Counted from the stretch's first letter, positions 1 through 7,294 are shown. The stretch is DNA of 8,123 nt from an uncultured Eubacteriaceae bacterium (GCA_938042265.1 CALIRN010000117.1:1-8123); one strand, 5' to 3'. Made by a program: numbers and translations. The notes: generated by a model from the sequence alone, not told the origin.

Positions 1-557
1 GTTTTTCGTTCCATAGAAGGCATTACAGCATTAATTACGCTGGATTTGCCTACACCTGAGGGACCCGCAAATACGGTAACATGCCCCATAAGCCTTTCTC
101 TAAGAATTTCTATACCTATATTTTCAACCGCACAGGTAAAAAACACTTCATATACAGGGGCATACACCCTCTGCATATATTCTTTTGTTTCATCACTTAT
201 CAAGTCGGACTTGTTTATACATATTAAAATATTTTCAATAAGCTGTGTTTCCGCCAGTATTAAAAACCTGTCCAACAAATCAAAATTAATATCGGGGCTT
301 GCCGCCGCAAACTGAATAACCGCACAATCCACATTGGCAACCCTTGGTCTTACAAGCAGATTTTTTCTTTCACAAATCCGTTCAATACTGCCTTTTTGAC
401 TTTGCTCATCTATAAGAGATATTTCAACATAATCTCCTACCGTAGGGGTTATACCCGATTTACGAAATTTACCCCTAGCACTGCATTCATATATCAGGGA
501 GGAGGCAGCTACATAGTATAATCCGCCCACACCCTTAATTATTCTGCCCTTTATCAT
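1..557 (-). CDS. rsgA: Ribosome small-subunit-dependent GTPase RsgA (5' part, cut by window edge)
   Basis: This is a circularly permuted GTPase that binds the 30S subunit and acts late in its maturation. Only the first 185 codons are in the window; the rest of the G domain and the C-terminal zinc-binding region lie beyond base 1. The N-terminal OB-fold (about residues 1-75) begins MIKGRIIKGVGGLYYV. The G4 motif NKSD is at residues 115-118 and comes before the P-loop GPSGVGKSS at residues 165-173. This G4-before-G1 order is the hallmark of the family. The start ATG at 557-555 lies one base after the TAA of prkC (TAATATG), and the only upstream purine run is a weak GTGAGAG inside the end of prkC, so translation is probably coupled to the kinase. 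Work on Bacillus subtilis reports that its RsgA homologue CpgA is phosphorylated by PrkC, which fits this neighbour. Identity is near certain; completeness cannot be judged. Confidence 0.96.
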   Translation of the reverse strand, partial: MIKGRIIKGVGGLYYVAASSLIYECSARGKFRKSGITPTVGDYVEISLIDEQSQKGSIERICERKNLLVRPRVANVDCAVIQFAAASPDINFDLLDRFLILAETQLIENILICINKSDLISDETKEYMQRVYAPVYEVFFTCAVENIGIEILRERLMGHVTVFAGPSGVGKSSVINAVMPSMERK

Positions 558-558
558 A

Positions 559-2622
559 TTAATAGCTCTCACTTACACTCTTTATAAGAGTATTGTTAAA
601 ATAAATTTCGTATGAGGTATTTTTATCAATCTGGTCATTTACCGTAAAAGGGAAATCCGACTTATTATAGGTATTTTCAATTACCGTTCTTGTACCGTCA
701 GCCGTTTTTGCAACGACCCTGACGGAAATTGAAGGATTTTCCTCCTCGCCAAGATTGAGTTGCTCAAACTCAGGCAAAACAGGTATGCTGACAGCCTTTT
801 TAGGAGCCGCCTGAGTAACAGCAGGCGTTTGTGTTGTAGGCTGGGTTGTGGCCTCCGTTACAGCATTAGGGTCCTTACCCTTGCTTACCGTAAGAGTAAT
901 AATATATCCTCTTGGTACAGATGAGCCCGGTTGTACACCCTGGCTTGTAACCTTGCCTGCCTCATAGGTTTCACTGTATGTCTCTATAATTTTTGCCTCC
1001 AGCTTTTCCTGTTCAAGCATTTCAACTGCCTTTTCCTTGTCAATATACAATACGTTAGGTACCACCACCGAGCCTGATTCGGGACCTGTGCTTACATAAA
1101 TATCCACAACTGTACCCGGATTGACCTTTGTACCCTTGCTTATGCTTTGCTTTATTACGGCACCCGTTATAACCGTATCGCTTGCCTCATTCCTGACTTC
1201 ACCAAGCCCCAGACCGCTTTGTTCAAGGCTTAGCTTTGCATCCTCCTCACTGAGTTCCTTAAGGTCAGGCACCTCAACCATTTCACTGCCAAGACTTATT
1301 ACTATGGTTACCCTTTCATCCCGTAGTATTTTTGTATTTTTATCAGCGCTTTGTGAAATAACAAGTCCCGCTTCAACATCCTCGCTGTGTTCCGACTCCT
1401 CAATAAGGCTCACGGAATGCTCCTCTGCAAGCTTTTCCGCCTCCTCTGCCGTAAGCCCCACAAAATCGGGCACCTTGACCTTGGGATTATTTATTTCATT
1501 TATTACAAATACACCAACCAGCGTCATAACAGCTATAAGAACTATTGAGGTTATTACCGCCGCAATAACAACCTTACGCTCCTTATTTTTGTCATATCCG
1601 TCGTCACGCGGGTTATAATCATCATCAATATCGTTGTAAATATCGGCATTTTCACCTATTACAGGCACACTCTTTTTATTTTCAGCCTCAGCTGTACTGC
1701 GGATTTTCTTTATTTCCTCATCAGACATTTTTATGGTCTGTCCTTCGGTACCTTCACCTTCCTCCTTAATGCTGATAAAGCTGCCACTGTCATCATTAAG
1801 CGCCGCCTTTAAATCAGATATAAGCTGTCCTGCACTCTGGTATCTTGTGTAAGGCTTTTTCTGCGTTGCCTTGTTTATTATTTTTATAAGGCTTTCCGAT
1901 ACATTTGGGTTAAGCTTTGCAATATCGGGAACAGGCTCCTTTATATGCTTCATTGCAAGCGCAACAGGGCTGTCGCCGTCAAAGGGCAGCGTACCTGTTA
2001 CCATTTCAAACATCATTATACCAAGGGAATATATATCACTTTTAAAGTCCACAAAGCCGCCCTGAGCCTGTTCGGGAGAAAAATAATGCACCGATCCCAT
2101 TGCTTCTCCCGTCTGTGTAGTACTGGAGGCAGCTCTAGCTATACCAAAGTCCGTTACCTTAACACAGCCTGCATTTTTACCTGCACCTGATACAAGAATA
2201 TTCTGCGGCTTAATATCCCGATGCACAATACCGTTTGCATGAGCATGGGCAAGTGCCGAAGCAACCTGTAAGGAGATACTTATAACCTCCTTGTTGCCAA
2301 AAGGCGCCTTTCTGTTAATAAGCTCCTTAAGGGTACAGCCGTCAATATATTCCATAACAATAAAGTAAATATCGCCGTCATTGCCTACATCATACACATT
2401 TACTATATTTTGATGGGAAAGCTTTGCAGCAGCCCTTGCCTCAACATTAAACCTTTTAATAAACTCGTTGTCGGTCAAATGCTCTTCTTTAAGCACCTTA
2501 AAGGTAACATCCCTGTCCAGCTTTTCATCCTTAGCCCTGTAAACAATAGCCATGCCCCCACAGCCAATCTGTTCTATTATTGTATATCTGTCATTAACAA
2601 GTGTTCCGGGTTTCAGTTTCAT
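559..2622 (-). CDS. prkC: PASTA-domain Ser/Thr protein kinase, PrkC/Stk1 family
   Basis: This is a membrane Hanks-type kinase of 687 residues that senses peptidoglycan fragments or lipid II outside the cell and phosphorylates cytoplasmic targets. The kinase domain spans about residues 12-272: glycine loop GCGGMAIVYRA (20-30), likely ATP-anchoring K42, E61 of helix C, catalytic HRDIKPQN (134-141), DFG (158-160), an activation loop with T168, T169 and T171 as likely autophosphorylation sites, and SPE (182-184). An acidic juxtamembrane linker precedes one membrane helix at about 350-375. Three PASTA repeats follow outside the cell (about 381-445, 448-513 and 518-582). Then come a Thr/Gln/Pro-rich linker (about 588-606) and an extra domain of about 80 residues. 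The start overlaps the phosphatase stop as ATGA, with a G-rich ribosome binding site (GGGGAGGGGAG) just upstream. Kinase and PASTA calls rest on clear motifs; the ligand is inferred from the family. Confidence 0.97.
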   Translation of the reverse strand: MKLKPGTLVNDRYTIIEQIGCGGMAIVYRAKDEKLDRDVTFKVLKEEHLTDNEFIKRFNVEARAAAKLSHQNIVNVYDVGNDGDIYFIVMEYIDGCTLKELINRKAPFGNKEVISISLQVASALAHAHANGIVHRDIKPQNILVSGAGKNAGCVKVTDFGIARAASSTTQTGEAMGSVHYFSPEQAQGGFVDFKSDIYSLGIMMFEMVTGTLPFDGDSPVALAMKHIKEPVPDIAKLNPNVSESLIKIINKATQKKPYTRYQSAGQLISDLKAALNDDSGSFISIKEEGEGTEGQTIKMSDEEIKKIRSTAEAENKKSVPVIGENADIYNDIDDDYNPRDDGYDKNKERKVVIAAVITSIVLIAVMTLVGVFVINEINNPKVKVPDFVGLTAEEAEKLAEEHSVSLIEESEHSEDVEAGLVISQSADKNTKILRDERVTIVISLGSEMVEVPDLKELSEEDAKLSLEQSGLGLGEVRNEASDTVITGAVIKQSISKGTKVNPGTVVDIYVSTGPESGSVVVPNVLYIDKEKAVEMLEQEKLEAKIIETYSETYEAGKVTSQGVQPGSSVPRGYIITLTVSKGKDPNAVTEATTQPTTQTPAVTQAAPKKAVSIPVLPEFEQLNLGEEENPSISVRVVAKTADGTRTVIENTYNKSDFPFTVNDQIDKNTSYEIYFNNTLIKSVSESY

Positions 2623-3368
2623 AACTCGCTCCCCTCCCCAAAGTCAATAAGTATTGCGGATATATTATCTCTGCCGCCATTTTCATTTGCGCTGTCAATA
2701 AGCTTATCTAACCTTTGTTCAAGGCTGCATCCGGAATCCTTTATAATATCAAGTATTCTGTCATCCTTCAGCATAGTGTTAAGACCGTCACTGCATATAA
2801 GCAGAATATCACCGCTGTTAACATTAAGCACAATTCCATCCGCCTCAACATTATCATTTGTGCCTACTGCTCTTGTGATAATATTTCTGTCAGGGTGGTT
2901 TTCAGCCTCCTCGTGGGTAAGCTTGCCTGCCCTTACCATTTCCTCAACGTAAGAATGGTCGGTAGTTATTTGCTCAAGATAATCACTGCCTACCCTGTAA
3001 AGTCTGCTGTCGCCCACGTGAACTATGTATGCAGTATTACCGGCAACGGAACAGCCCACAAAGGTAGTACCCATATTGGAACAGCTTTCATCACTTTTGC
3101 TGAATTCATGCACCTTTGCATTGGCAAACCTAACTGCATCAATAAGTGTATCCAGTATTTCACCGCGGCAGACCTCTACGGAGTTAAGATAGTCGCAACA
3201 GTATCTTATTGCAAGACTGCTTGCCACCTCTCCCGCCTTATGTCCACCCATACCGTCGGCAACCACATATAAATTGGGAAGTACGCCTAAAGGCTCATTT
3301 TTAATAAATATAGAGTCCTCGTTATTAGCTCTGACTCTGCCTACATCGGTTTTACCAATACCTCGCAT
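2619..3368 (-). CDS. stp: PP2C-family Ser/Thr protein phosphatase (PrpC/Stp1 type)
   Basis: This is a metal-dependent cytoplasmic phosphatase of 249 residues, the normal length for bacterial PrpC/Stp. It removes phosphate from PrkC and from PrkC substrates. The PPM motifs are all present: RANNED (13-18), the metal-binding ADGMGGH (37-43, D38), GDSR (119-122), the TDHS segment (136-139), CSDGL (192-196, D194) and GGRDNIS (231-237, D234). There is no signal peptide or membrane segment. The ATG at 3368 follows the rlmN stop with no base between (TAGATG) and has an AGAGGTG ribosome binding site lying inside the end of rlmN. Its TGA overlaps the kinase ATG by four bases. A directly coupled phosphatase-kinase pair is the usual arrangement in Firmicutes and implies balanced synthesis of the two opposing enzymes. 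The name prpC is an equally valid symbol. Confidence 0.96.
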   Translation of the reverse strand: MRGIGKTDVGRVRANNEDSIFIKNEPLGVLPNLYVVADGMGGHKAGEVASSLAIRYCCDYLNSVEVCRGEILDTLIDAVRFANAKVHEFSKSDESCSNMGTTFVGCSVAGNTAYIVHVGDSRLYRVGSDYLEQITTDHSYVEEMVRAGKLTHEEAENHPDRNIITRAVGTNDNVEADGIVLNVNSGDILLICSDGLNTMLKDDRILDIIKDSGCSLEQRLDKLIDSANENGGRDNISAILIDFGEGSEL

Positions 3369-4412
3369 CTAAACACCTCTGCTATCCTTGTATCTCTTTC
3401 TAAGCTGACCGCAGGCAGCATTTATATCGCTGCCCAGCCTTCGCCTGACGGTTACCTCAATGGAATTTTCCTCCAGAACCGCTGCAAAAGCCCTTATACG
3501 GTTATCACTGCTGCGTATATAATTATTTTCCTTCACATCGTTTACGGGGATAAGGTTTACATGACACATAGAGCCTTGAAGCCTTGAGGCAAGCTCCCTT
3601 GCATTTTCAGCACTGTCATTTACGCCATTTATAAGCGAATATTCATAGGTTACACGCCTTTTGGTAACATCGGCGTATTTTTTTGCCGCCTTTATAACCT
3701 CATTTACAGAATATTTTTTTGCCACAGGCATTATCCTTTGTCTTATTTCATCATTTGGTGCGTGAAGAGAAATTGCAAGAGTAATTTGTAGTCTAAGCTC
3801 CATAAGGTCATATATTTTATCTGCTAGTCCACAGGTTGACAGTGTTATATGCCTCATACCTATGCCAAGTCCCTTATCACTGTTTATAATATGAAGAAAA
3901 TCAATCACATTATCATAATTATCAAGAGGCTCACCACTGCCCATAATAACAACGTTTGACACTCTCTTTCCAGTATCCTTCTGTATTTTATAAATCTGTC
4001 CCGCCATTTCCCCTGCAAGCAGGTTTCTTTCAAGTCCGTCAACAGTTGATGCACAAAAGGAGCAGCCCATCCTGCACCCCGCCTGAGATGAAACACAAAC
4101 AGCATTTCCATAGCTGTAGGACATAAATACACTTTCAATTATAGTATTATTACCTATGTCAAACAAGTATTTTATTGTATTATCCTGATTTGATACCAGT
4201 TTTTCAACTGTCTTTAAATTGCTGATATAGTATATCTGTCCAAGCCTATCCCTTAACTGCTTGGAGATATTTGTCATTTCAGCAAAGCTTTCAGCCTGCC
4301 TGCCGTGCAACCATTCAAATATCTGCTTTGCCCTGAAAGGCTTTTCGCCCAATTTTTCAAGCTCCGCAGTAAGCAAATCCAGAGTAAAGCTCCTTATATC
4401 CGTTTTTTCCAT
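3369..4412 (-). CDS. rlmN: Dual-specificity RNA methyltransferase RlmN (23S rRNA A2503 / tRNA A37)
   Basis: This is a radical SAM enzyme of 347 residues that methylates C2 of A2503 in 23S rRNA and, in characterised members, A37 of some tRNAs. The radical SAM cluster motif CxxxCxxC is at C113, C117 and C120 (CRMGCSFC). It is preceded by the family motif VCVSSQAG and followed by the SAM-binding VIMGSGEPLDN (155-165). The C-terminal cysteine that forms the transient methyl-linked intermediate is C334, in DINAACGQL. ISLHAPNDEIRQRIMP (215-230) is also characteristic. RlmN is distinguished from Cfr here only by its housekeeping context and typical motifs; nothing suggests resistance. The ATG shares one base with the rsmB stop (TGATG) and is served by GAGGA about seven bases upstream. 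The gene ends directly at the phosphatase start. Confidence 0.97.
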   Translation of the reverse strand: MEKTDIRSFTLDLLTAELEKLGEKPFRAKQIFEWLHGRQAESFAEMTNISKQLRDRLGQIYYISNLKTVEKLVSNQDNTIKYLFDIGNNTIIESVFMSYSYGNAVCVSSQAGCRMGCSFCASTVDGLERNLLAGEMAGQIYKIQKDTGKRVSNVVIMGSGEPLDNYDNVIDFLHIINSDKGLGIGMRHITLSTCGLADKIYDLMELRLQITLAISLHAPNDEIRQRIMPVAKKYSVNEVIKAAKKYADVTKRRVTYEYSLINGVNDSAENARELASRLQGSMCHVNLIPVNDVKENNYIRSSDNRIRAFAAVLEENSIEVTVRRRLGSDINAACGQLRKRYKDSRGV

Positions 4413-5755
4413 CAGCTTTTCCTCACAAATTTAGCAATAAAAAAGCCGTCTGTTCCAAAATCTCCGGGCAAAATCTGTATATACCCGTGCTTTGCCGTGT
4501 CGCATTTAATATTATCAGGCAGCAAGGCAGATATATCAACAGCTTCATAATCAAAGTTTTCCAGAAACCACTTTACATTTTCAGCATTTTCTTTAACGGA
4601 AACTGTACAGGTAGAATATACCAGCGTTCCTCCAACCTTTACATAAGCTGCGCTTTCCTTTAATATTTCTCTTTGCAGCCGTACAAGGTTTAATATATCC
4701 TCATAGGTTTTATTGTATTTAATATCGGGCTTTTTCTTTACAAGTCCAAGACCTGAGCATGGTGCGTCAGCTATAAGACAGTCCGCCGTATCCGCATAAT
4801 TTCCATTAAATACAGAAGCATCCGATAATATTGGCTTAATAATATCAAGTCCCAATCTTTCGGCACCCTCGGTCAGCAGGTTAATTTTATGCTCATGAAC
4901 ATCGCCTGCAATTATTTTACCTTTATTTTCCATAAGATAACCACAGTAAAAGCTTTTGCCGCCCGGTGCAGCGCACACGTCAATTACAGTATCTCCCGGC
5001 TTTGGGTCAAGCACCTTAACCGCAAGCATAGAGCTTTCATCCATAATATGGAACATACCGCTTTGATATGCCTTTGCCATTGTAATATCGCTTGTTTTTG
5101 ATATATAAAGGCTGTCGTTGGATATACAGCCGTCCGTTACTGCAATATTATCCTCCGCAAGCAGCTTTTTAAGCTCCTGACGGTTAGTCCTGTTTTTGTT
5201 GATACAAATACCAACACGCGGTGCAAGGCTGTTTTCCGCACACATTTCAAAAACGCGTTCATAATCAAATTCCTTAAGCCAGTATTCAATTATCCAACGG
5301 GGATATGAATATTTTATTGATAAAAACTCAACAGGATTGTTTTTTTCATCAGGATATTTTACGTAAGCCTTATTTCTTGCAACATTCCTTAAAACACCGT
5401 TTACAAAGCCCGACAGGCCTGCAAGCCCCTTCTTCTTAATAAAAGCAACCGCCTCATTACAGGCTGCGCTGTCAGGCACCTTGTCCATATAAATAATCTG
5501 ATACACCGCAAGGCGCAGAGTATTAAGCACCACAGGCTTCATTTTACTGCAGGGTGTTTTTGAAAAGCAGCCTATAACATAATCAATATTTATAAGATTT
5601 CTCAATGTACCGTTAACAAGCTCCGTAACAAAGCCCCTCTGAACTATGGAAAGCCTGTAATTCTTATTAAGGGTCTTTCTGAGTACTATATTGTTATATC
5701 CTTTTTCACTTAAAATATCCGTAATGGCATAAAGTGCAATTTCTCTTTCCTTCAT
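4412..5755 (-). CDS. rsmB: 16S rRNA (cytosine-967-C5)-methyltransferase RsmB
   Basis: This SAM-dependent rRNA methyltransferase is 447 residues long, full length for the family (also called Sun). The N-terminal NusB-like RNA-binding domain covers about residues 1-130, including the typical FVTELVNGTLRN (42-53) and FVNGVLRNVARNK (117-129). The catalytic half has motif I DVCAAPGGKS (259-268), motif IV DAPCSG (330-335, C333) and motif VI STCT (381-384). Of the two cysteines, the one in the TC motif, C383, is expected to attack C6 of the target base, while C333 helps product release. The C-terminus carries the family signature ILPGDFGTDGFFIAKF (428-443). The ATG at 5755 lies 12 bases after the stop of the upstream gene, with GAGG in that gap as ribosome binding site. 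In many Clostridia def, fmt and a zinc peptidase gene precede rsmB; here an unknown gene does. Confidence 0.96.
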   Translation of the reverse strand: MKEREIALYAITDILSEKGYNNIVLRKTLNKNYRLSIVQRGFVTELVNGTLRNLINIDYVIGCFSKTPCSKMKPVVLNTLRLAVYQIIYMDKVPDSAACNEAVAFIKKKGLAGLSGFVNGVLRNVARNKAYVKYPDEKNNPVEFLSIKYSYPRWIIEYWLKEFDYERVFEMCAENSLAPRVGICINKNRTNRQELKKLLAEDNIAVTDGCISNDSLYISKTSDITMAKAYQSGMFHIMDESSMLAVKVLDPKPGDTVIDVCAAPGGKSFYCGYLMENKGKIIAGDVHEHKINLLTEGAERLGLDIIKPILSDASVFNGNYADTADCLIADAPCSGLGLVKKKPDIKYNKTYEDILNLVRLQREILKESAAYVKVGGTLVYSTCTVSVKENAENVKWFLENFDYEAVDISALLPDNIKCDTAKHGYIQILPGDFGTDGFFIAKFVRKS

Positions 5756-5767
5756 AAATAAACCTCA

Positions 5768-6196
5768 TTAAAAGCCGCTCATAAAATTCTTTTTATTAAG
5801 CTGATTTTTCTTGCTCTGATCATCGTCATCCTTAGGCTTTTCAGCAGTATCAAGCATACTTCCGCTGTCATTTACGGCGTCAACAATGTATTTTTTTATT
5901 ACCGGAAATATGTATTTGCTGTTCTTCATAATATCGTTATTGGAGCCTGCAAACCTCATTTTACTGAAATACATGGGGAACACACTTGCAAACTCCACAT
6001 AGTCAACCTCTATTGGTTCTTCAATAGGCTCATATCCAAACATACCCGGCATACCCGAAAATACAAGCCTGTCTATCTCAAACTTTGCAAAAAAACTTTT
6101 CTGTATTTCATTAAGCTTATTTGAGCCGGTTTTAAACTCAACCTTTTCCTTTGATAAGCCCTTCATAATCTGTAACCAAGCTTCATTTGGCAGCAT
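5768..6196 (-). CDS. Hypothetical protein, 142 residues, first gene of the rsmB-rsgA cluster
   Basis: I do not recognise this protein. It begins MLPNEAWLQIMKGL and has no signal peptide, no membrane helix and no cysteine, so a cytoplasmic location is likely. Residues 1-110 look like a compact folded domain mixing charged helices with aromatic-rich strands. A PGMFGYEPIEEPIEVDYVEF segment lies at about 49-68 and an FPMYFSKMRF segment at about 73-82. The last 25-30 residues are a hydrophilic, disordered-looking tail rich in K, D, N and Q, including DDDD. The ATG is well supported: AGGAGG at 6204-6209 sits seven bases upstream, the best ribosome binding site in the window. The stop is 12 bases before rsmB on the same strand, so the two are very probably cotranscribed. 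It is a real gene by ribosome binding site, spacing and orientation; its function is unknown. Confidence 0.82.
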   Translation of the reverse strand: MLPNEAWLQIMKGLSKEKVEFKTGSNKLNEIQKSFFAKFEIDRLVFSGMPGMFGYEPIEEPIEVDYVEFASVFPMYFSKMRFAGSNNDIMKNSKYIFPVIKKYIVDAVNDSGSMLDTAEKPKDDDDQSKKNQLNKKNFMSGF

Positions 6197-6203
6197 AAAA
6201 TAC

Positions 6204-6209
6204 CCTCCT
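6204..6209 (-). promoter_or_regulatory. Strong ribosome binding site of the 142-residue hypothetical gene
   Basis: The minus strand reads TAGGAGGGTATTTTATG. A perfect AGGAGG core lies seven bases before the ATG at 6196. It fixes the start of an otherwise unrecognised gene and argues that the reading frame is expressed. Confidence 0.85.
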
Positions 6210-6285
6210 AAAAAAAACTCTTTAATTTTTTATAAATCCATTGTATACTATAGCTGAGAATATATATCCAATATTTCTTTTATTT

Positions 6286-6314
6286 ATTATAACATACTTT
6301 TTATATTATAAAAA
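6286..6314 (-). promoter_or_regulatory. Candidate promoter of the leftward rRNA-modification/kinase cluster
   Basis: On the minus strand an extended -10 element TGTTATAAT (6294-6286) contains a perfect TATAAT. A weak -35 TTTTTA (6314-6309) stands 17 bases upstream, as is common with extended -10 promoters. The predicted transcription start near 6279 gives a leader of about 83 bases before the ATG at 6196. A second, poorer candidate on the same strand is TTGGAT (6271-6266) and TATACA (6247-6242) with an 18-base spacer. Both lie in the AT-rich divergent spacer, so one promoter here could drive all six genes. This is seen by eye only; AT-rich DNA yields such matches by chance. Confidence 0.5.
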
Positions 6315-6326
6315 GATTTTTTTTGC

Positions 6327-6333
6327 AAGGGAG
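6327..6333 (+). promoter_or_regulatory. Ribosome binding site that sets the plsC start
   Basis: AAGGGAG lies nine bases before the ATG at 6343. The reading frame stays open upstream to a TTG at 6241, but that codon has no purine-rich site before it and overlaps the presumed promoter region. The ATG start also gives the expected protein length of 240 residues. Confidence 0.8.
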
Positions 6334-6342
6334 ATACTTTTT

Positions 6343-7065
6343 ATGCTGAAAACTATATTATGGTTATTTCAATTGTTTACTTTTTTGCTTATTTGTGAGC
6401 CTAAAATATGGAAGGCAAATAAAATGCTTAAGGCAGGGAAATTTCAGGAGCACGAAAAATTTGCCTACAATACCGTACAATGGTGGGCAACTATTGTTAT
6501 GAAGTCCACAAAAGCCAATATTTCTGTTTACGGAGAGGAAAATCTGCCAAAGGAGGGAGCAATGTTGTTTGTTTCAAACCATCAGAGCAATTTTGACATA
6601 CCTCTTTTGCTTTCTCAAATACCCGTACCAAAGGGCTTCATAGCCAAAAAGGAGCTTGGCAACGTACCCTTTATAAGCCGCTGGATGAAGCAGATTAACT
6701 GTCTTTTTATGGACAGAGAGGATATGAAGCAGTCCATGCAGATAATAATTGAGGGCATAAAGCTACTTAAGTGCGGATATTCCATGGTAATTTTCCCTGA
6801 GGGCACACGCAGTAAGGGCGGACCCATGACTGAATTTAAAGCAGGCAGCTTTAAGCTTGCAATCAAGTCCAAAGTACCCATTGTTCCCGTTACCATAGAC
6901 GGCACCTATAAGCTGTTTGAGGGCAATAATAACCGTATAGGGTCAGGAGATATTAAACTTTATATCCATAAGCCCATTTACACGGATAACTTAAACAAGG
7001 AGGAGCTTAACGAGCTGCATACCACCGTACAAAACATAGTGGCATCAAAGCTTACCTACCGATAA
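6343..7065 (+). CDS. plsC: 1-acyl-sn-glycerol-3-phosphate acyltransferase (PlsC/AGPAT family)
   Basis: This membrane-associated enzyme of 240 residues acylates lysophosphatidic acid to phosphatidic acid, the central precursor of phospholipids. A hydrophobic N-terminal helix (about 3-18) anchors it. The acyltransferase motifs are in order: NHQSNFD (79-85, catalytic H80 and D85), motif II around GFIAKKELGNVPF (98-110), FPEGTRS (151-157, substrate phosphate binding) and VPIVPVTIDG (178-187). Family length and motif spacing are normal. The gene is divergent from the rsmB cluster and ends in tandem in-frame stops (TAATAA). No neighbour shares its pathway, and I see no strong promoter on this strand: TATATT at 6302-6307 is a possible -10, but its -35 is poor. 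A role with other lysolipid acceptors cannot be excluded from sequence, so substrate specificity is inferred from the family. Confidence 0.93.
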   Translation: MLKTILWLFQLFTFLLICEPKIWKANKMLKAGKFQEHEKFAYNTVQWWATIVMKSTKANISVYGEENLPKEGAMLFVSNHQSNFDIPLLLSQIPVPKGFIAKKELGNVPFISRWMKQINCLFMDREDMKQSMQIIIEGIKLLKCGYSMVIFPEGTRSKGGPMTEFKAGSFKLAIKSKVPIVPVTIDGTYKLFEGNNNRIGSGDIKLYIHKPIYTDNLNKEELNELHTTVQNIVASKLTYR

Positions 7066-7113
7066 TAAAAAGGCAGGCTCTTTAAGTGTAAGTGCGATGT
7101 ATTAAGTATTAGG

Positions 7114-7149
7114 AAAGCTACTTTTGATGTTTATGTCAAAAACGGCTTT
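7114..7149 (+). terminator. Imperfect hairpin after plsC, possible weak terminator
   Basis: AAAGCTACTTTTGA (7114-7127) can pair with TCAAAAACGGCTTT (7136-7149) across the eight-base loop TGTTTATG. Six base pairs (one a G-T wobble) lie on each side of a two-base internal mismatch. The sequence after it, ACTTTTCTTCATTCTTT, is T-rich but interrupted, so termination would be leaky. It lies about 50 bases past the plsC stop and before the next promoter. No better terminator for plsC is visible. Confidence 0.35.
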
Positions 7150-7164
7150 ACTTTTCTTCATTCT

Positions 7165-7192
7165 TTGGCTTTTTTAACATTATTGCTATAAT
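7165..7192 (+). promoter_or_regulatory. Extended -10 promoter for the small lipoprotein gene
   Basis: TTGGCT (7165-7170) as -35 and a perfect TATAAT (7187-7192) as -10 are separated by 16 bases. TGC directly before the hexamer gives an extended -10 (TGCTATAAT). This is the best promoter match on the plus strand. The predicted start near 7199 leaves an untranslated leader of about 115 bases before the ATG at 7316, longer than a ribosome binding site alone needs. The promoter shows that the lipoprotein gene is probably its own unit rather than a continuation of plsC. Confidence 0.6.
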
Positions 7193-7249
7193 AAATTTAT
7201 TTATAAACCGGAATTTGAAATCAGCTAATGTATTCGCTAAGGGAAAGCC

Positions 7250-7294
7250 TAACATTATTTTGGTCAACCATAACAATATTGTATGGCAATGTTA
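7250..7294 (+). promoter_or_regulatory. Long-range hairpin in the lipoprotein leader
   Basis: TAACATT (7250-7256) is exactly complementary to AATGTTA (7288-7294). Inside this outer stem, CCATA (7268-7272) pairs with TATGG (7282-7286), and CAA/TTG could extend it around a single bulged A, although that leaves a very tight loop. The structure ends seven bases before the ribosome binding site AAGGGA (7301-7306). It could be a leader element affecting translation or message stability. The pairs are AT-rich and no riboswitch family is recognised, so the functional call is tentative. Confidence 0.3.

Noticed and set aside
46..315. 89-residue plus-strand open frame at the left edge
   Set aside because: Antisense to rsgA, whose NKSD and GPSGVGKSS motifs lie on the minus strand here.
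1121..1618. 165-residue open frame opposite the kinase PASTA region
   Set aside because: Ser/Thr/Leu-rich translation with no motifs, wholly antisense to well-supported PASTA codons; a shadow of prkC.
2410..3272. Plus-strand open frames of 180 and 185 residues across the kinase/phosphatase region
   Set aside because: Antisense to conserved catalytic motifs of both enzymes, with no domain content.
3369..4412. Cfr-type resistance methyltransferase instead of RlmN
   Set aside because: The motifs fit both enzymes, but the housekeeping operon context next to rsmB and stp fits RlmN. Deciding formally would need a phylogeny.
6241..6342. Upstream extension of plsC by 34 residues from a TTG codon
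   Set aside because: No ribosome binding site precedes the TTG, the stretch overlaps promoter-like AT-rich DNA, and the ATG at 6343 has a good AAGGGAG and gives normal family length. The hydrophobic residues result from AT-rich codons.
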